A stretch of 64,000 bases of DNA from Neorhizobium sp. (lineage in GTDB: Bacteria > Pseudomonadota > Alphaproteobacteria > Rhizobiales > Rhizobiaceae). Positions 1 to 8,544 of this stretch are shown in pieces. The stretch lies in NCBI GenBank assembly GCA_028283725.1, contig JAPWKC010000004.1, positions 992,001-1,056,000 of the forward strand. The letters are read 5' to 3'. The notes below the pieces were generated by a model. The model saw nothing but the letters and a program-made list of their open reading frames with translations, was not told where the DNA came from and searched no databases. Position numbers and translations under genes: made by a program. Within the stretch, counting starts at the first letter, position 1; each line of letters starts with the position of its first letter.

Positions 1-73
1 CTCGGCATTTGTATTGCGTAGAACGAGTTTGCCCGTGACGAGCGAGTTTCGAGATCTTGAGAGGCCCGCGGCC

Positions 74-1192
74 ATGCGTAACAAGGATGTGGTGCTGATG
101 GCCACCGTGACGAGTTTCGAGAGCCTTCCGCATCCTTCGCGGTCGGAGCTTCGACAATTCGCCGAGCTGTTCTCGCCGCTCTTTCGCGCATCGTCGGAGG
201 AGGCACGCCGGCAGGCGGTGGCAGCGCTGTCGCAGTCGAAAACCGTGCCTGCGACCGTCGCCTTCTTCATCGCCAGCCAGCCGATCGCCGTCGCCGCCCC
301 CTTTCTCGCCGCCTCGCCCTGCCTCACCAACGAGGCGCTGATCACCATTGCCAAGAGCCAGGGCGTCGATCACGCCCGTGCCATCGTGCGGCGCGAGAAC
401 CTTGCTCCGGCCGTCATCGACGCACTGGTCGCGCTGCGCTATGAGCGGACGGCGCTTCGCACGATGCCTTCGGCAGAGAGCGCCGAACCGGCGCATGTCG
501 GCGACATGCCGGCCGATATCGAGCCTTCGGCGCTCGACATGCTGGCCGGATCGATGGCCGAGGACGTGACCGCCACCGACACGGTCGAGGCCGCACTTGC
601 CACAGCGCACGAGGCCGAACGGATGCTGCGGGAAGACGAGCTTCGACACCGCCTGAAGCTGATGGCCGGCCATAACGAGCGCAAGCCGGACGACCGGCTC
701 GGTCTCAGAACGCTGTCTTCCGTGCAGGCGGCCCTTCTGGTGCGCTTTGCCCGCGCGCGCGACGCCGCGCATTTTGCCGGCGTCCTGTCCGATACGCTTT
801 CCTCCAGCCGCTGGCTGGCCGAACGGGTGCTGCTCGACGTTTCGGGCCTGCAGCTTGCCACCGTCCTGAAGGGCGTGCATGCCGAGCGCGCCGATGCCAC
901 CTATATCCTGACACGCTTCTACGACCATCTCGCCGAGACGAAGGCCGGGATCAACCGTGTCGACGTCTTGTGGGACGGGCTCGACGAGGACCAGTGCGGA
1001 CGCCGCCTGGAAAGCTGGCGGCTGGCAGACCGCTATACCCATGCGCCGGCGCACGGGCACGGGCAGGTCCGCGTGTCGGAATTTGCACCCGGCAACACGG
1101 ATGCGCCTGCGGACGAGGCTGTTGCGGCCGAGCGCCGGCCGCTGCGCACCACCGCCAGCCTGCGACGGGCCGCCGGACATCGCGGGCGCTAA
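74..1192 (+). CDS. DUF2336 domain-containing protein
   Basis: The protein is about 372 residues, Ala/Leu/Arg-rich and predicted helical throughout, with no signal peptide or membrane segment. It fits the DUF2336 family, alphaproteobacterial proteins of unknown function built from helical repeats. The conserved N-terminal part contains DVVLMATVTSFESL and then LRQFAELFSPLF, typical of rhizobial members. The C-terminal 70 residues are low-complexity and probably disordered. The ATG at 74 has a GAGAGG-type ribosome site about 10 bases upstream. A GTG at 35 and an ATG at 98 are also in frame, and the GTG would add a plausible conserved N-terminus, so the start is uncertain. Its own upstream neighbour lies outside the window, and the next gene is convergent. 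Confidence 0.8.
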   Translation: MRNKDVVLMATVTSFESLPHPSRSELRQFAELFSPLFRASSEEARRQAVAALSQSKTVPATVAFFIASQPIAVAAPFLAASPCLTNEALITIAKSQGVDHARAIVRRENLAPAVIDALVALRYERTALRTMPSAESAEPAHVGDMPADIEPSALDMLAGSMAEDVTATDTVEAALATAHEAERMLREDELRHRLKLMAGHNERKPDDRLGLRTLSSVQAALLVRFARARDAAHFAGVLSDTLSSSRWLAERVLLDVSGLQLATVLKGVHAERADATYILTRFYDHLAETKAGINRVDVLWDGLDEDQCGRRLESWRLADRYTHAPAHGHGQVRVSEFAPGNTDAPADEAVAAERRPLRTTASLRRAAGHRGR

Positions 1193-1291
1193 AACGCCGT
1201 CGCGATCCTTCCGCTTGGCCTGAAGCGCCTCGGGGATGTGTTTTCGGGTGCGTGCTCATCCGAAACCGCAGGCGGTTTCGGGCGGCATGGA

Positions 1292-1636
1292 TCACACGTC
1301 CTTCACCACGGTCAGAAGATCGGCGGCATCGTCGATCTCCAGTTCGACCAGCCAGAGATCGGGATCGAAGCGCAGTTCGCGCTCGATGAGATCCTGCACG
1401 GCCTGTGCCTGTGCGCGCTCCAGACGGATCTCGAAACGGCGGGAGCCATCGTCGCCGGCATCGAAAAAGTTCTGCGGCGCGGGCGCATAGAGCGTCTCCG
1501 TGCCATCGCGAAAGCGCTGGCGGACAAAGACCGCACCCGCCTCGTCGGCACCGCGATGCTCGATCGCCGCAAAGCCTCCCATGCCAAAGACACGGCGGGT
1601 GAGAGCGGAAATGAAAAGTTCTGATTTCAGGCGCAT
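1292..1636 (-). CDS. DUF1491 family protein
   Basis: This is a small cytoplasmic protein of 114 residues beginning MRLKSELFISALTRRVF. That opening and the following GGFAAIEHRGADEAGAVFVRQR are characteristic of DUF1491, a short alphaproteobacterial family of unknown function. The C-terminus is acidic (LVELEIDDAADLLTVVKDV). An in-frame start nine codons further upstream (1663) is possible, but family members begin at the MRLKSE methionine. It lies downstream of and on the same strand as the peptidoglycan-binding protein and histidine kinase, with a gap of about 70 bases, so it may be the last gene of that operon. No catalytic motif is evident. Confidence 0.82.
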   Translation of the reverse strand: MRLKSELFISALTRRVFGMGGFAAIEHRGADEAGAVFVRQRFRDGTETLYAPAPQNFFDAGDDGSRRFEIRLERAQAQAVQDLIERELRFDPDLWLVELEIDDAADLLTVVKDV

Positions 1637-1704
1637 GGTTTTCGTCTTGTCGGATGAGGGCAATTACGGGCCTGGTGTGCCCCGCGAGGCGCCCTGCCCC
1701 GTCG

Positions 1705-3084
1705 TCAAAGCGCGCCGATCGCCTTCAGCTTCTGCAGCACCATCGGGTTGGGCTCGCCGGTTTCGGGCAGGCGGTAATGGCGTTCGAAGCGGCGGATCGC
1801 GTCCTTCGTGTCGCGGTCGGCATAGCCGCTGACGCGCACGTCGGCATAGGCGATGTTGGAAAGGCCGCGCTGGATCTGCAAAACCAGATCGGGGGCGCTG
1901 CCGGCGGCCGAGACGCGGGTTGCGGCCGCCGTGTGCAGCGGCGGCGCCGAGACCGACTGGCGGGCGGCTGTCGGGCGCACGCTGCCGACCGGGATATCGG
2001 CCGGTGGGGTCATGCCCGCATTGCGCGACTGGGCGCGGATTGCGGCAGCCACCGGATCGTCGCTGCGCAGCGCCACGTTTTCACGCGGCCGGGCGGCGGG
2101 CATGGCTTGCCGGAGCGGCAGCGTGGCCGGCTGGACGGTCGCGCGCTGGCCATTCTGGGACTGGCCGTTCTGGGGCTGGCCGTTCTGGGCGCGTGCACCG
2201 GCACCCAGATCGGCCGGCGCCGGGCGCGGGGTCGGCAAGGCGATCGCATTGCCCTGGTTCTTCTGCGGCTGGGCCTGCACCGGTGACGAAGGCTGGCCGG
2301 ACGCATCGGCAATCGCCTGCGCGACCGGATCGACCGGCGCGGCCTGTTGGGCTTGCTGTGCCGAGGAGACAAGCGCCGGCAGGCCATTCGCGCGCGCCTG
2401 CGCCTGAAGGGCTGCGAGCAGTTCAGGCGTTGCCTCGCCGGTGCTGTCGAAACCCATCTTCTGCTGGTAGGCCAAAATCGCCTTCGACGTGCGCGAACCG
2501 GCCAGACCGTCGTTTGCGCCATCGTAGAGGCCGCGGCGGGCCAGCTCGGCCTGCACGGCGGCCACGAGTTCATGCGATCCCGCCGCATAGACCGGATCTC
2601 CGGCGGGCACCGGCTGGATCGGCGCATAGGGACCGGACGCGTGGACGGGTGCCGGCTGGCCTGCGAGCTGCTGGTTGGATGCCTGTTGGTTGGATGCCTG
2701 TTGGTTCTGGGCCTGTTGGTTCTGGGCGGCTTGAGACGGAAGCTGGGTGCCGCTGCCGGCAGGCTGATTGCTGTCGGAGGCGCGCTCGATGCGGAAGGTC
2801 GTCACGTCGGCCGGCACACCATGGTGGATGCGGCGGAAGCCGGGCATGGCGTTCGGATCATTCGGATCGCGCGTTGCCCAGAACGGTGCCGGATGACCTT
2901 CCGGCTGATACCAGAGCGCATTGGCGGCGACGAAGGAAAACAGCACGCCAAAGGCTGCGATGCCGAGCACCGGCTTCGGGTTTCGACCAAGAATGGTGCC
3001 CGCGGCGAGAAGCGCGCGCAGGGGAAGCCCCGGCGCGGCTGCCGGCTTCCTCCTGTCAGGCGATTTTCGCTTTCGCGCGGCCAT
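1705..3084 (-). CDS. membrane-anchored peptidoglycan-binding protein
   Basis: A protein of about 459 residues with a basic N-terminus, one membrane segment around residues 33-57 (GIAAFGVLFSFVAANALW) and a long Gln/Pro/Ala-rich region. It carries two PG_binding_1-type modules: one near the middle (VQAELARRGLYDGANDG...ILAYQQKMGF) and one at the C-terminus (LVLQIQRGLSNIAYADVRV...RRFERHYRLPETGEP). The family binds cell-wall glycan, so this is probably an inner-membrane protein with periplasmic wall-binding modules. The start ATG at 3084 has an AAGGAA site seven bases upstream and overlaps the 3' end of the histidine kinase by 29 bases, suggesting coupling. Linkers carry 15-bp tandem repeats at 2669-2728 (NQQA/NQQS pentads) and 2146-2190 (QNGQ pentads). 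Confidence 0.82.
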   Translation of the reverse strand: MAARKRKSPDRRKPAAAPGLPLRALLAAGTILGRNPKPVLGIAAFGVLFSFVAANALWYQPEGHPAPFWATRDPNDPNAMPGFRRIHHGVPADVTTFRIERASDSNQPAGSGTQLPSQAAQNQQAQNQQASNQQASNQQLAGQPAPVHASGPYAPIQPVPAGDPVYAAGSHELVAAVQAELARRGLYDGANDGLAGSRTSKAILAYQQKMGFDSTGEATPELLAALQAQARANGLPALVSSAQQAQQAAPVDPVAQAIADASGQPSSPVQAQPQKNQGNAIALPTPRPAPADLGAGARAQNGQPQNGQSQNGQRATVQPATLPLRQAMPAARPRENVALRSDDPVAAAIRAQSRNAGMTPPADIPVGSVRPTAARQSVSAPPLHTAAATRVSAAGSAPDLVLQIQRGLSNIAYADVRVSGYADRDTKDAIRRFERHYRLPETGEPNPMVLQKLKAIGAL

Positions 3085-4744
3085 CCGCAAATTCCTTTTC
3101 GTCCGTCATGGTCGTCTGCAAGGTCGCATCCAGTCTGGCCTTGAGGGCCGCCTGCGCCGCGGATGCACTCCCCGGCTGCTGTCCTGCACTCTGCCGGGCG
3201 CTCATCAGCCGCGGCGGAAATTCTACTCTGTCATATCCCGTCCGGGCGCCTGAGTCTGCACCACCTGCGGCTTGACCCACGGTTTCCGTCTCGTCTTCCG
3301 TCTCCTGCGCCATCACGCCGGAGCCATCGAGCGGCAGCGCGATCGTCACCACGGTGCCCTGTCCCGGTTTGGAGGCGATTTCGAAGCGGCCGCCATGCAG
3401 CGCCACGAGGCCCTTGACCAGCGACAGGCCAAGCCCGGTGCCTTCATAGGAGCGGTTGTAATCGTTCTGCACCTGCATGAAGGGCTGACCGAGAAGCGCC
3501 AGCTTGTCTTCCGCAATGCCGATGCCGGTGTCGCTGACGGAGATCACGAGGTCTGCGCCGCGCACGCTGGCATCGAGCGAAACGACGCCGCCCTTGCCGG
3601 TGAACTTGATGGCATTGCCGGCGAGATTGATGAGGATCTGCTGCAGCGCCCGGCGGTCGGCCACGGCTTCGCCGAGACCGCGGGCGGTGCGGGCGGTCAA
3701 GGTCACGCCCTTGTCGCGGGCCGTCAGGTCGAGCATGGCGCGGCAGGTCTCGATGACCTCCTCGACGCGGAAGGGTTCGGTCAGCAGCTCGTAGCGGCCG
3801 GCCTCGATGCGCGACATGTCGAGCATGGTGTTGACGACCGACAGAAGATGGGCGCCCGACTGGCGGATCAGCCCGACATATTCGCGCTGGCGATCGTTTT
3901 CGAGCCTGCCGAAATATTCGCCGGCCAGAACATCGGAAAAGCCGAGAATGGCGTTGAGCGGCGTGCGCATTTCATGGCTGACGGCCGCGAGAAAGCGCGA
4001 CTTGGTTTCATGCGCCGAACGGGCGTCGGCAAGGCTTGCGGCGGCCTCGGCGCGCAGCATTTCCTCACGGGCGAGATCGCTTGCCTGGGCAAAGATCTGC
4101 ACCAGATTGCCCTCGGCATCGCGGATCGCCGTCAGGTCGAAATTCAGGTGCTGGAACTGCCGGCCGCTCAAGCCCGAATGCGGTACCGCATGCGGCAGGG
4201 CGATGCGGATCTCGGCCAGAATACTGTTTGCCCCCTGGCGCAGGCAATCGACCGCCTGGACGAGACCGATACGATCGGACACATGGACGCGCTCGGCCAG
4301 AAGCTCGCCCTGCGCCTCGCGCAGGCTTGGCGGGAACAGAGCGCGGTCGCGGCCGCCGACGCGCAGGACGCGGCCCTGCGGATCGATGACCAGCGCCAGA
4401 CCCGGGCAGGCGTTGAAGGCGAAATCCTCGGCCTGCCTTTCGGCGACATCGCGGTTTTTAACGACGGTGCTGCGGGGAAACGAAAAGGCGATCGCGGCTG
4501 CGATCAGCATGAAAGACAGAACGAGGGCGGCACCGACCGGCAGCGCCAGGCCCGTCGGCAGGAGAAAGGTCATGGCTGCGGGAACCAGAATGAAGGCGAC
4601 GGCGCCAGACAGGATAAGGCCACGCAGGAAGGCAATATCCCGGTCACGGGCAGCCTCTCCTTCTCCAAGGCGGGTCAACCAGCGGGCGGCGGCCTCATCG
4701 ACCATTCCGACCGCCTTCCCGGCAATGTCACTCAATACGCGCAC
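3056..4744 (-). CDS. membrane sensor histidine kinase (PAS-HisKA-HATPase)
   Basis: A 562-residue protein. Two adjacent membrane helices (about 38-90) are followed by a PAS-like region (about 100-240), then HisKA with phospho-acceptor His257 in AVSHEMRTPLNAILGFSD, then an HATPase_c domain with an N box (QQILINLAGNAIKFT), a G1 box (VSDTGIGIAEDK) and a G2 box (GTGLGLSLVKGL). All catalytic motifs look intact. There is no receiver domain and no adjacent response regulator. The HisKA motif resembles the PleC/DivJ class of alphaproteobacterial kinases, but assignment to a named kinase would be a guess. The start is GTG. The C-terminal tail of about 100 residues is low-complexity, and its coding end overlaps the peptidoglycan-binding gene. 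It may sense an envelope signal. Confidence 0.9.
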   Translation of the reverse strand: MRVLSDIAGKAVGMVDEAAARWLTRLGEGEAARDRDIAFLRGLILSGAVAFILVPAAMTFLLPTGLALPVGAALVLSFMLIAAAIAFSFPRSTVVKNRDVAERQAEDFAFNACPGLALVIDPQGRVLRVGGRDRALFPPSLREAQGELLAERVHVSDRIGLVQAVDCLRQGANSILAEIRIALPHAVPHSGLSGRQFQHLNFDLTAIRDAEGNLVQIFAQASDLAREEMLRAEAAASLADARSAHETKSRFLAAVSHEMRTPLNAILGFSDVLAGEYFGRLENDRQREYVGLIRQSGAHLLSVVNTMLDMSRIEAGRYELLTEPFRVEEVIETCRAMLDLTARDKGVTLTARTARGLGEAVADRRALQQILINLAGNAIKFTGKGGVVSLDASVRGADLVISVSDTGIGIAEDKLALLGQPFMQVQNDYNRSYEGTGLGLSLVKGLVALHGGRFEIASKPGQGTVVTIALPLDGSGVMAQETEDETETVGQAAGGADSGARTGYDRVEFPPRLMSARQSAGQQPGSASAAQAALKARLDATLQTTMTDEKEFADGRAKAKIA

Positions 4745-5258
4745 GCAAAACCCTGACGCAAAACTTTTACAAACTCACGGCTGCACTCTAGGCGCCGGCC
4801 GCTTAAGGAAAGGCTAAAAGCCGAGATTCGCACGGCTTCGGGAAGGCCCCAAATGCCCCTCTGGCGCAAAATGGGACGCCCTTTTCCCGCCATGGTTAAC
4901 GGGGCGTAAGCGACGGAATAGGTTTGATTTTTCCTGACACATTAATCTTTGTGGCGGGCGATCGGGGCCAAAGGCCCGGTATCGCCGGGGGCCTGCCTCA
5001 CTTATGCTTAACATCGAAGCCTAGAGTTGTCGGCAAATGTCATGGAGGGGCCACCGGCTGCGGCCGATCGTTCAAATTTTATGCAAATTTTCTGAAAATT
5101 GCGACGCCGCCGTCAAACCGGCATTCGCTTCCGGGCGTTAGAAGAGTGTTCAAGACCGGCACAGACAAAACAGACCGGCACATCAAAAAGGCAGGCGGCA
5201 CATGGGGCACCAAGATCCCAAGTCCAGACCGGCCGGATAAAACAGGCGGACCGAGACA
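4745..5258. other. intergenic region between divergent kinase operon and DUF5330 gene
   Basis: About 510 bases between two divergently transcribed units, presumably holding both promoters. I see short direct repeats near 5153-5186 (two copies of GACCGGCACA) and a small inverted repeat around an A/T-rich TTTTCTGAAAA near 5087-5098. Short open frames here have no conserved features and poor start context. No RNA gene was recognised. Confidence 0.4.
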
Positions 5259-5864
5259 ATGTGGTTTCTGATCAAGGCAGGCATGTTCTTCACGGCAATC
5301 CTGGTGGTGCTGTCCTTCTTCAGCAACCAGCAGCCGACGGCCGCCTACAACATGAGCCAGACGCTCAAGGTGGGCGATGCGATCACGGCCGCCACCGGCG
5401 CCTATCAGTATGTCTCCTCGATCTGCCAGGAAAAACCCGAGGTCTGCGAAAAGGGCGCCTCGACATTCTCCTTTCTCGGCGAGCGGGCCCGCGAAGGTGC
5501 GAAAGTCGCCTATGACCTGATCGACCAGCATTTTGGCGCGGGTTCGGCCGACAAACCCTCGACCGACAAGGTTTCGAACGGCAAGGCTGCAACGACTGCC
5601 GCTGCCGATCCGGTTTCTGCCGCCATCAAGGCTGCCGGTGTCGCACCGGGCATCACGGTTGCCGGCGCTGCCCGTGCCCTGACAGGCGACGCTGGCGCCG
5701 CACCGCAGAAATCCGGCCTCTACATGCCGATCGTCATCGACCCCAGCTATCAGCCGATGCCCGACAAGGCCGGCATGGACAGGGCGCTTGCCTCGGCCGA
5801 AGACATTCATACCGGGACGATCCCGTCCAATATTCCGCTGCCGACGCGCCGCCCGATCAACTGA
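5259..5864 (+). CDS. DUF5330 domain-containing protein
   Basis: A 201-residue protein. It begins MWFLIKAGMFFTAILVVLSFF, a single N-terminal membrane helix or uncleaved signal, followed by a soluble region with ITAATGAYQYVSSICQEKPEVC and a YDLIDQHFG segment. This layout matches DUF5330, a rhizobial family of unknown function. The C-terminal half is Ala/Pro-rich and ends PSNIPLPTRRPIN, typical of periplasmic low-complexity tails. The two Cys residues in ICQEKPEVC could pair if periplasmic. It is followed after about 145 bases by a strong terminator, so it is probably monocistronic. The initiating ATG lies after a weak purine-rich stretch. Confidence 0.82.
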   Translation: MWFLIKAGMFFTAILVVLSFFSNQQPTAAYNMSQTLKVGDAITAATGAYQYVSSICQEKPEVCEKGASTFSFLGERAREGAKVAYDLIDQHFGAGSADKPSTDKVSNGKAATTAAADPVSAAIKAAGVAPGITVAGAARALTGDAGAAPQKSGLYMPIVIDPSYQPMPDKAGMDRALASAEDIHTGTIPSNIPLPTRRPIN

Positions 5865-6007
5865 ACCACCGCATCCGGACCTATCGAGACGCGCCTTTGA
5901 CGAAAACCGCGCCGTCTCCTTGAACCGATGCCCTCGACGACCTTGCAGCGGGCCACCATACCCGATGCCTGACTGCCTGAAACTGCCTGACTTTCAGCAC
6001 ATGCTGG

Positions 6008-6041
6008 CGCCGTGGGGAGCAATCCTCACGGCGATTTTTTT
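6008..6041 (+). terminator. Rho-independent terminator after DUF5330 gene
   Basis: An 11-bp stem (CGCCGTGGGGA paired with TCCTCACGGCG, one G-T pair) with a four-base loop is followed by ATTTTTTT. The orientation suits the DUF5330 transcript and separates it from sufE. Confidence 0.75.
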
Positions 6042-6098
6042 CTTTCATCATCGGCGCCAGCGCCTATATGAAGCGCGAAAGAAAGAACCGGAGCACCC

Positions 6099-6521
6099 AT
6101 GGCCAGCCTCGACCAGATCATCGACGATTTCGCCTTCCTGGACGATTGGGAAGACCGCTACCGCTACGTCATCGAGCTTGGAAAGCAGCTGCCCGACCTT
6201 GCCGACGACAAGAAGACGGCAGAAAACAAGGTGCAGGGCTGCGCCAGCCAGGTGTGGCTCGTCAGCCATGCGGGCGAAGGCGAAGACCCGGTGATGTCGT
6301 TCGAGGGCGATTCCGATGCGCATATCGTGCGCGGCCTCGTGGCCATCGTTCTTGCCACCTATTCCGGCAGGCGCGCGTCGGTGATCGCCACAACTGACGC
6401 GATCGAGATCTTCGACCGGATCGGGCTTGTCGAACATCTTTCCTCGCAGCGCGCCAACGGTTTGCGCTCGATGATCAAGCGGATCCGCGAAGAGGCCATC
6501 CGCACGACGGCTGCGGCCTGA
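6099..6521 (+). CDS. sufE: SufE family cysteine desulfuration protein
   Basis: A 140-residue protein with the SufE fold signature: an N-terminal helix (IIDDFAFLDDWEDRYRYVIELG), then KKTAENKVQGCASQVWL. The Cys48 in QGCASQVW is the conserved sulfur-accepting cysteine. SufE takes persulfide sulfur from the desulfurase SufS and passes it to SufB for Fe-S cluster assembly. The rest (GLVAIVLATYSGR, LSSQRANGLRSMIKRI) fits the family along its full length. A GGAG site lies six bases before the ATG. It is not beside other suf genes here, as is common for stand-alone SufE copies in rhizobia. Confidence 0.93.
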   Translation: MASLDQIIDDFAFLDDWEDRYRYVIELGKQLPDLADDKKTAENKVQGCASQVWLVSHAGEGEDPVMSFEGDSDAHIVRGLVAIVLATYSGRRASVIATTDAIEIFDRIGLVEHLSSQRANGLRSMIKRIREEAIRTTAAA

Positions 6522-6561
6522 GCGCATCGCCCGAACTCCCAAATCGGGCGGCGCTACCCCC

Positions 6562-7476
6562 TCACCCGGTCTTCGGCCGGTAGTCCTCATCTCCCCAGCG
6601 ATGAACCCGTCGCGCCGGGCGCGCCGGCGGCGGCGCGTAGTGGCGGGCAAGAGACAGCAATGCCGCCCGCAGCATCAGCTTGGCGGAACGGACGGGCCAT
6701 TGGCGCTCTCGCTCGATGAGTTCCAGCCCCTTGGCAAAGCAGCAGACATCCACCGCGACGCCGGAAAGCTCCGGCCCGAGCGCCTCCACCGCCTCGCCGA
6801 ACCTCCTTCGCGCCTCGATTGCGCTCTCTGCCATATCGCCCTGTCCGGAGGGAATGCCCGTCGCACCGCGGCTGCGGGCCGAAAGACGCGGTTGCCATGA
6901 GGCCGTGATGCGCGGCTGAAGCTGGCCGCGGGTGAAATCGGATGCCAGCCGCTCGCCGGCATCGATCGCCTCCTGCGGCAGATAGCGCCGTCCGTCGCGA
7001 TCCTTCAGCCGCGCGACGCTCGAGAGCGGCGAATCATCGAGGTTGCGGCGTACCGGCTGGCGCTGACCATCGATATCGGCCGAGCCGGTGGCAATCTCGC
7101 CATGCTGGGCGAGGAAAGCTTCATCCACGTCCGACAGGGCGCGACGCAGAAAGGTGCGGGCATTGTTCGTGGCGCGGATCATATCGCCGTCGATCTCGAC
7201 GAGACCGATGGAAAGGGCGTGATCGACCAATGAGACCGGCCATTGACGATCGCCGGAACCGGCAAGGCGCATCCCCTCCCCACCCTGTGCCTCACGATCG
7301 CGCGCCATGATTTTCCTGGGCGCGGCGACGACCAGTTTGATCAGGGCGACCAGCGCGCGCTTCGGCGGATGCTGCCGGTGGGCCGCCTGCGGCGATACGG
7401 CCGCCTTTACGGATGACATCGCGGGGGACGGTGCGGAGGATTTGTGCTTGCGTCGCTTGTCCTTGCGGTCAGTCAT
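6562..7476 (-). CDS. DUF6456 domain-containing protein
   Basis: A 304-residue basic protein starting MTDRKDKRRKHKSS. The N-terminal half carries a LVDHALSIGLVEIDGDMIRAT element. The C-terminal half (about 180-290) has LASDFTRGQLQPRITASWQPRLSA...ARRRFGEAVEALGPELSGVAVDVCCFAKGLELIERERQWPVRSAKLMLRAAL, the DUF6456 signature in alphaproteobacterial proteins. This C-terminal region resembles a DNA-binding helical module, but its function is not established. The ATG overlaps the stop of the upstream DnaA-like gene by eight bases, so the pair is very likely translationally coupled. It ends near the convergent sufE. A larger open frame extends upstream, but the MTDRKDK start fits the overlap architecture. 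Confidence 0.82.
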   Translation of the reverse strand: MTDRKDKRRKHKSSAPSPAMSSVKAAVSPQAAHRQHPPKRALVALIKLVVAAPRKIMARDREAQGGEGMRLAGSGDRQWPVSLVDHALSIGLVEIDGDMIRATNNARTFLRRALSDVDEAFLAQHGEIATGSADIDGQRQPVRRNLDDSPLSSVARLKDRDGRRYLPQEAIDAGERLASDFTRGQLQPRITASWQPRLSARSRGATGIPSGQGDMAESAIEARRRFGEAVEALGPELSGVAVDVCCFAKGLELIERERQWPVRSAKLMLRAALLSLARHYAPPPARPARRVHRWGDEDYRPKTG

Positions 7477-8251
7477 GAAAGCCGAGCTCCGACAGGCCGA
7501 AGACGCTGCGCGCCATGCGTTCCACGGCCGAGACGAAGGCATCGAAATCCGGGTCGTCGCGCCGGTCCTCCACCACATGGCAGGCATGACCGACCGTGCT
7601 GCGATCGCGCCCCTGCGCCCGGCCGATCTCCTGCTGCGGGATCTGCAGCGCCACATGGCAGACATACATGGAAATCTGCCGGACGTGGCAGGCGTGACGG
7701 CGACGATCGGCCCGGCGCAGGACCCGGTCGCCGATCAGATAGAGGATCTCGCAGATCATCTGGCGCACGATGCGGCAGGCGGCCCGCACATGACTGTCCC
7801 GAACCCGGATATCGCGAACCGGCAGATGCCGAACCTCGATCTCCCCCATAGGTGACGGGCTCGATCCGGCCGGAGCCGGCGCCCATGGAAAGGTCGTGAT
7901 CGCCGATGGCGGCGTGGCGGCTGAGTGGTCATGCCGCAGGACTGGCGGCCGGTTCGATGACCGGGCGGACCGGCGATCGGGCCGGCGGTCGGCCGGCAGG
8001 GCGGGCGGCATGTCGGCCGGCAGGGCGGGCAGGCGGTCAGCCGGCAAGTCTGGCGGCAGGTCGGGCGGCAGGTCGGGCGCCCCATTGTGCGAGGGGGCGG
8101 GCGGCAGAGCGGGCGACAGGTCGAGCGGCCCGGTCGCCATACCGGGCATCGGGTCGTGCGGAGCGTTGGGCGGCGGAATTTGGCGCGGCTGGGTTGGCGA
8201 CGGGCGCTCCGGAGGCACGTCGCCGTCATCGATATGGGGCTCATTAGGCAT
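7469..8251 (-). CDS. DnaA domain IV-like helix-turn-helix protein
   Basis: A 260-residue protein in two parts. Residues 1 to about 135 are Pro/Asp/Arg-rich with tandem PDLP/PALPAD units coded by 12- and 24-bp repeats at 7989-8072. Residues from about 140 onward (VRQISMYVCHVALQIPQQEIG, then GRDRSTVGHAC) match the DNA-binding domain IV of DnaA, whose hallmark is R-D-H-T-T-V near the recognition helix. The AAA+ ATPase part of DnaA is absent, so this is not a replication initiator itself. It probably binds DnaA-box-like sites or acts as a regulator (inference). A GAGGG ribosome site lies eight bases before the ATG at 8251. It overlaps the DUF6456 gene. Confidence 0.78.
   Translation of the reverse strand: MPNEPHIDDGDVPPERPSPTQPRQIPPPNAPHDPMPGMATGPLDLSPALPPAPSHNGAPDLPPDLPPDLPADRLPALPADMPPALPADRRPDRRSARSSNRPPVLRHDHSAATPPSAITTFPWAPAPAGSSPSPMGEIEVRHLPVRDIRVRDSHVRAACRIVRQMICEILYLIGDRVLRRADRRRHACHVRQISMYVCHVALQIPQQEIGRAQGRDRSTVGHACHVVEDRRDDPDFDAFVSAVERMARSVFGLSELGFHD
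7989..8072 (-). repeat. in-frame 24/12-bp tandem repeats in DnaA-like gene
   Basis: Three imperfect 24-bp units (7989-8012, 8013-8036, 8037-8060) and a further 12-bp unit (8061-8072), each beginning TCGG or TCAG on the plus strand. All are multiples of three, so the frame is kept. They encode the proline-rich ALPAD/DLPPD linker. Confidence 0.8.
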
Positions 8252-8470
8252 AACAATCCCTCGGTGAATAGGAATTAATTCATACACCCTAGAGCATGGT
8301 GGGGGGCGATGGAAAGCGTATTTTTTGCTGCCTTTCCATACCAATCGCTGAAATTGTTCGGTTATTTCGAAAGCTGGCCCAAATGGATGGGATTTTTTTC
8401 TTAATTTTTATCCACCAGCCGGCGCTGCTCCCGCCGTGGACGCGCCTCTGCCTTCCGCCGCAACGACAAA

Positions 8471-8516
8471 CGAAAAGGGCGCCGGCTGCCATGATCGGCA
8501 ATCGGCGCCCTTTTCG
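8471..8516 (-). terminator. mucR terminator (bidirectional stem)
   Basis: A perfect 14-bp inverted repeat CGAAAAGGGCGCCG / CGGCGCCCTTTTCG with a loop of about 18 bases lies directly after the mucR stop. Reading on the minus strand the stem ends in TTTT. The gap 8252-8544 holds nothing else I recognise apart from the promoter of the DnaA-like gene. Confidence 0.75.
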
Positions 8517-8544
8517 GGTTCATCTGCTGTGTCGGAAAGGCCGA

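Noticed and set aside
1654..4756. Long plus-strand open frames opposite the peptidoglycan-binding and kinase genes
   Set aside because: They are antisense shadows of GC-rich coding DNA; the translations are Arg/Gly/Ala-rich without motifs, while the minus-strand frames carry complete domains.
4814..5014. Short minus-strand frame upstream of the histidine kinase
   Set aside because: It has no conserved sequence or good start; it lies in a promoter region.
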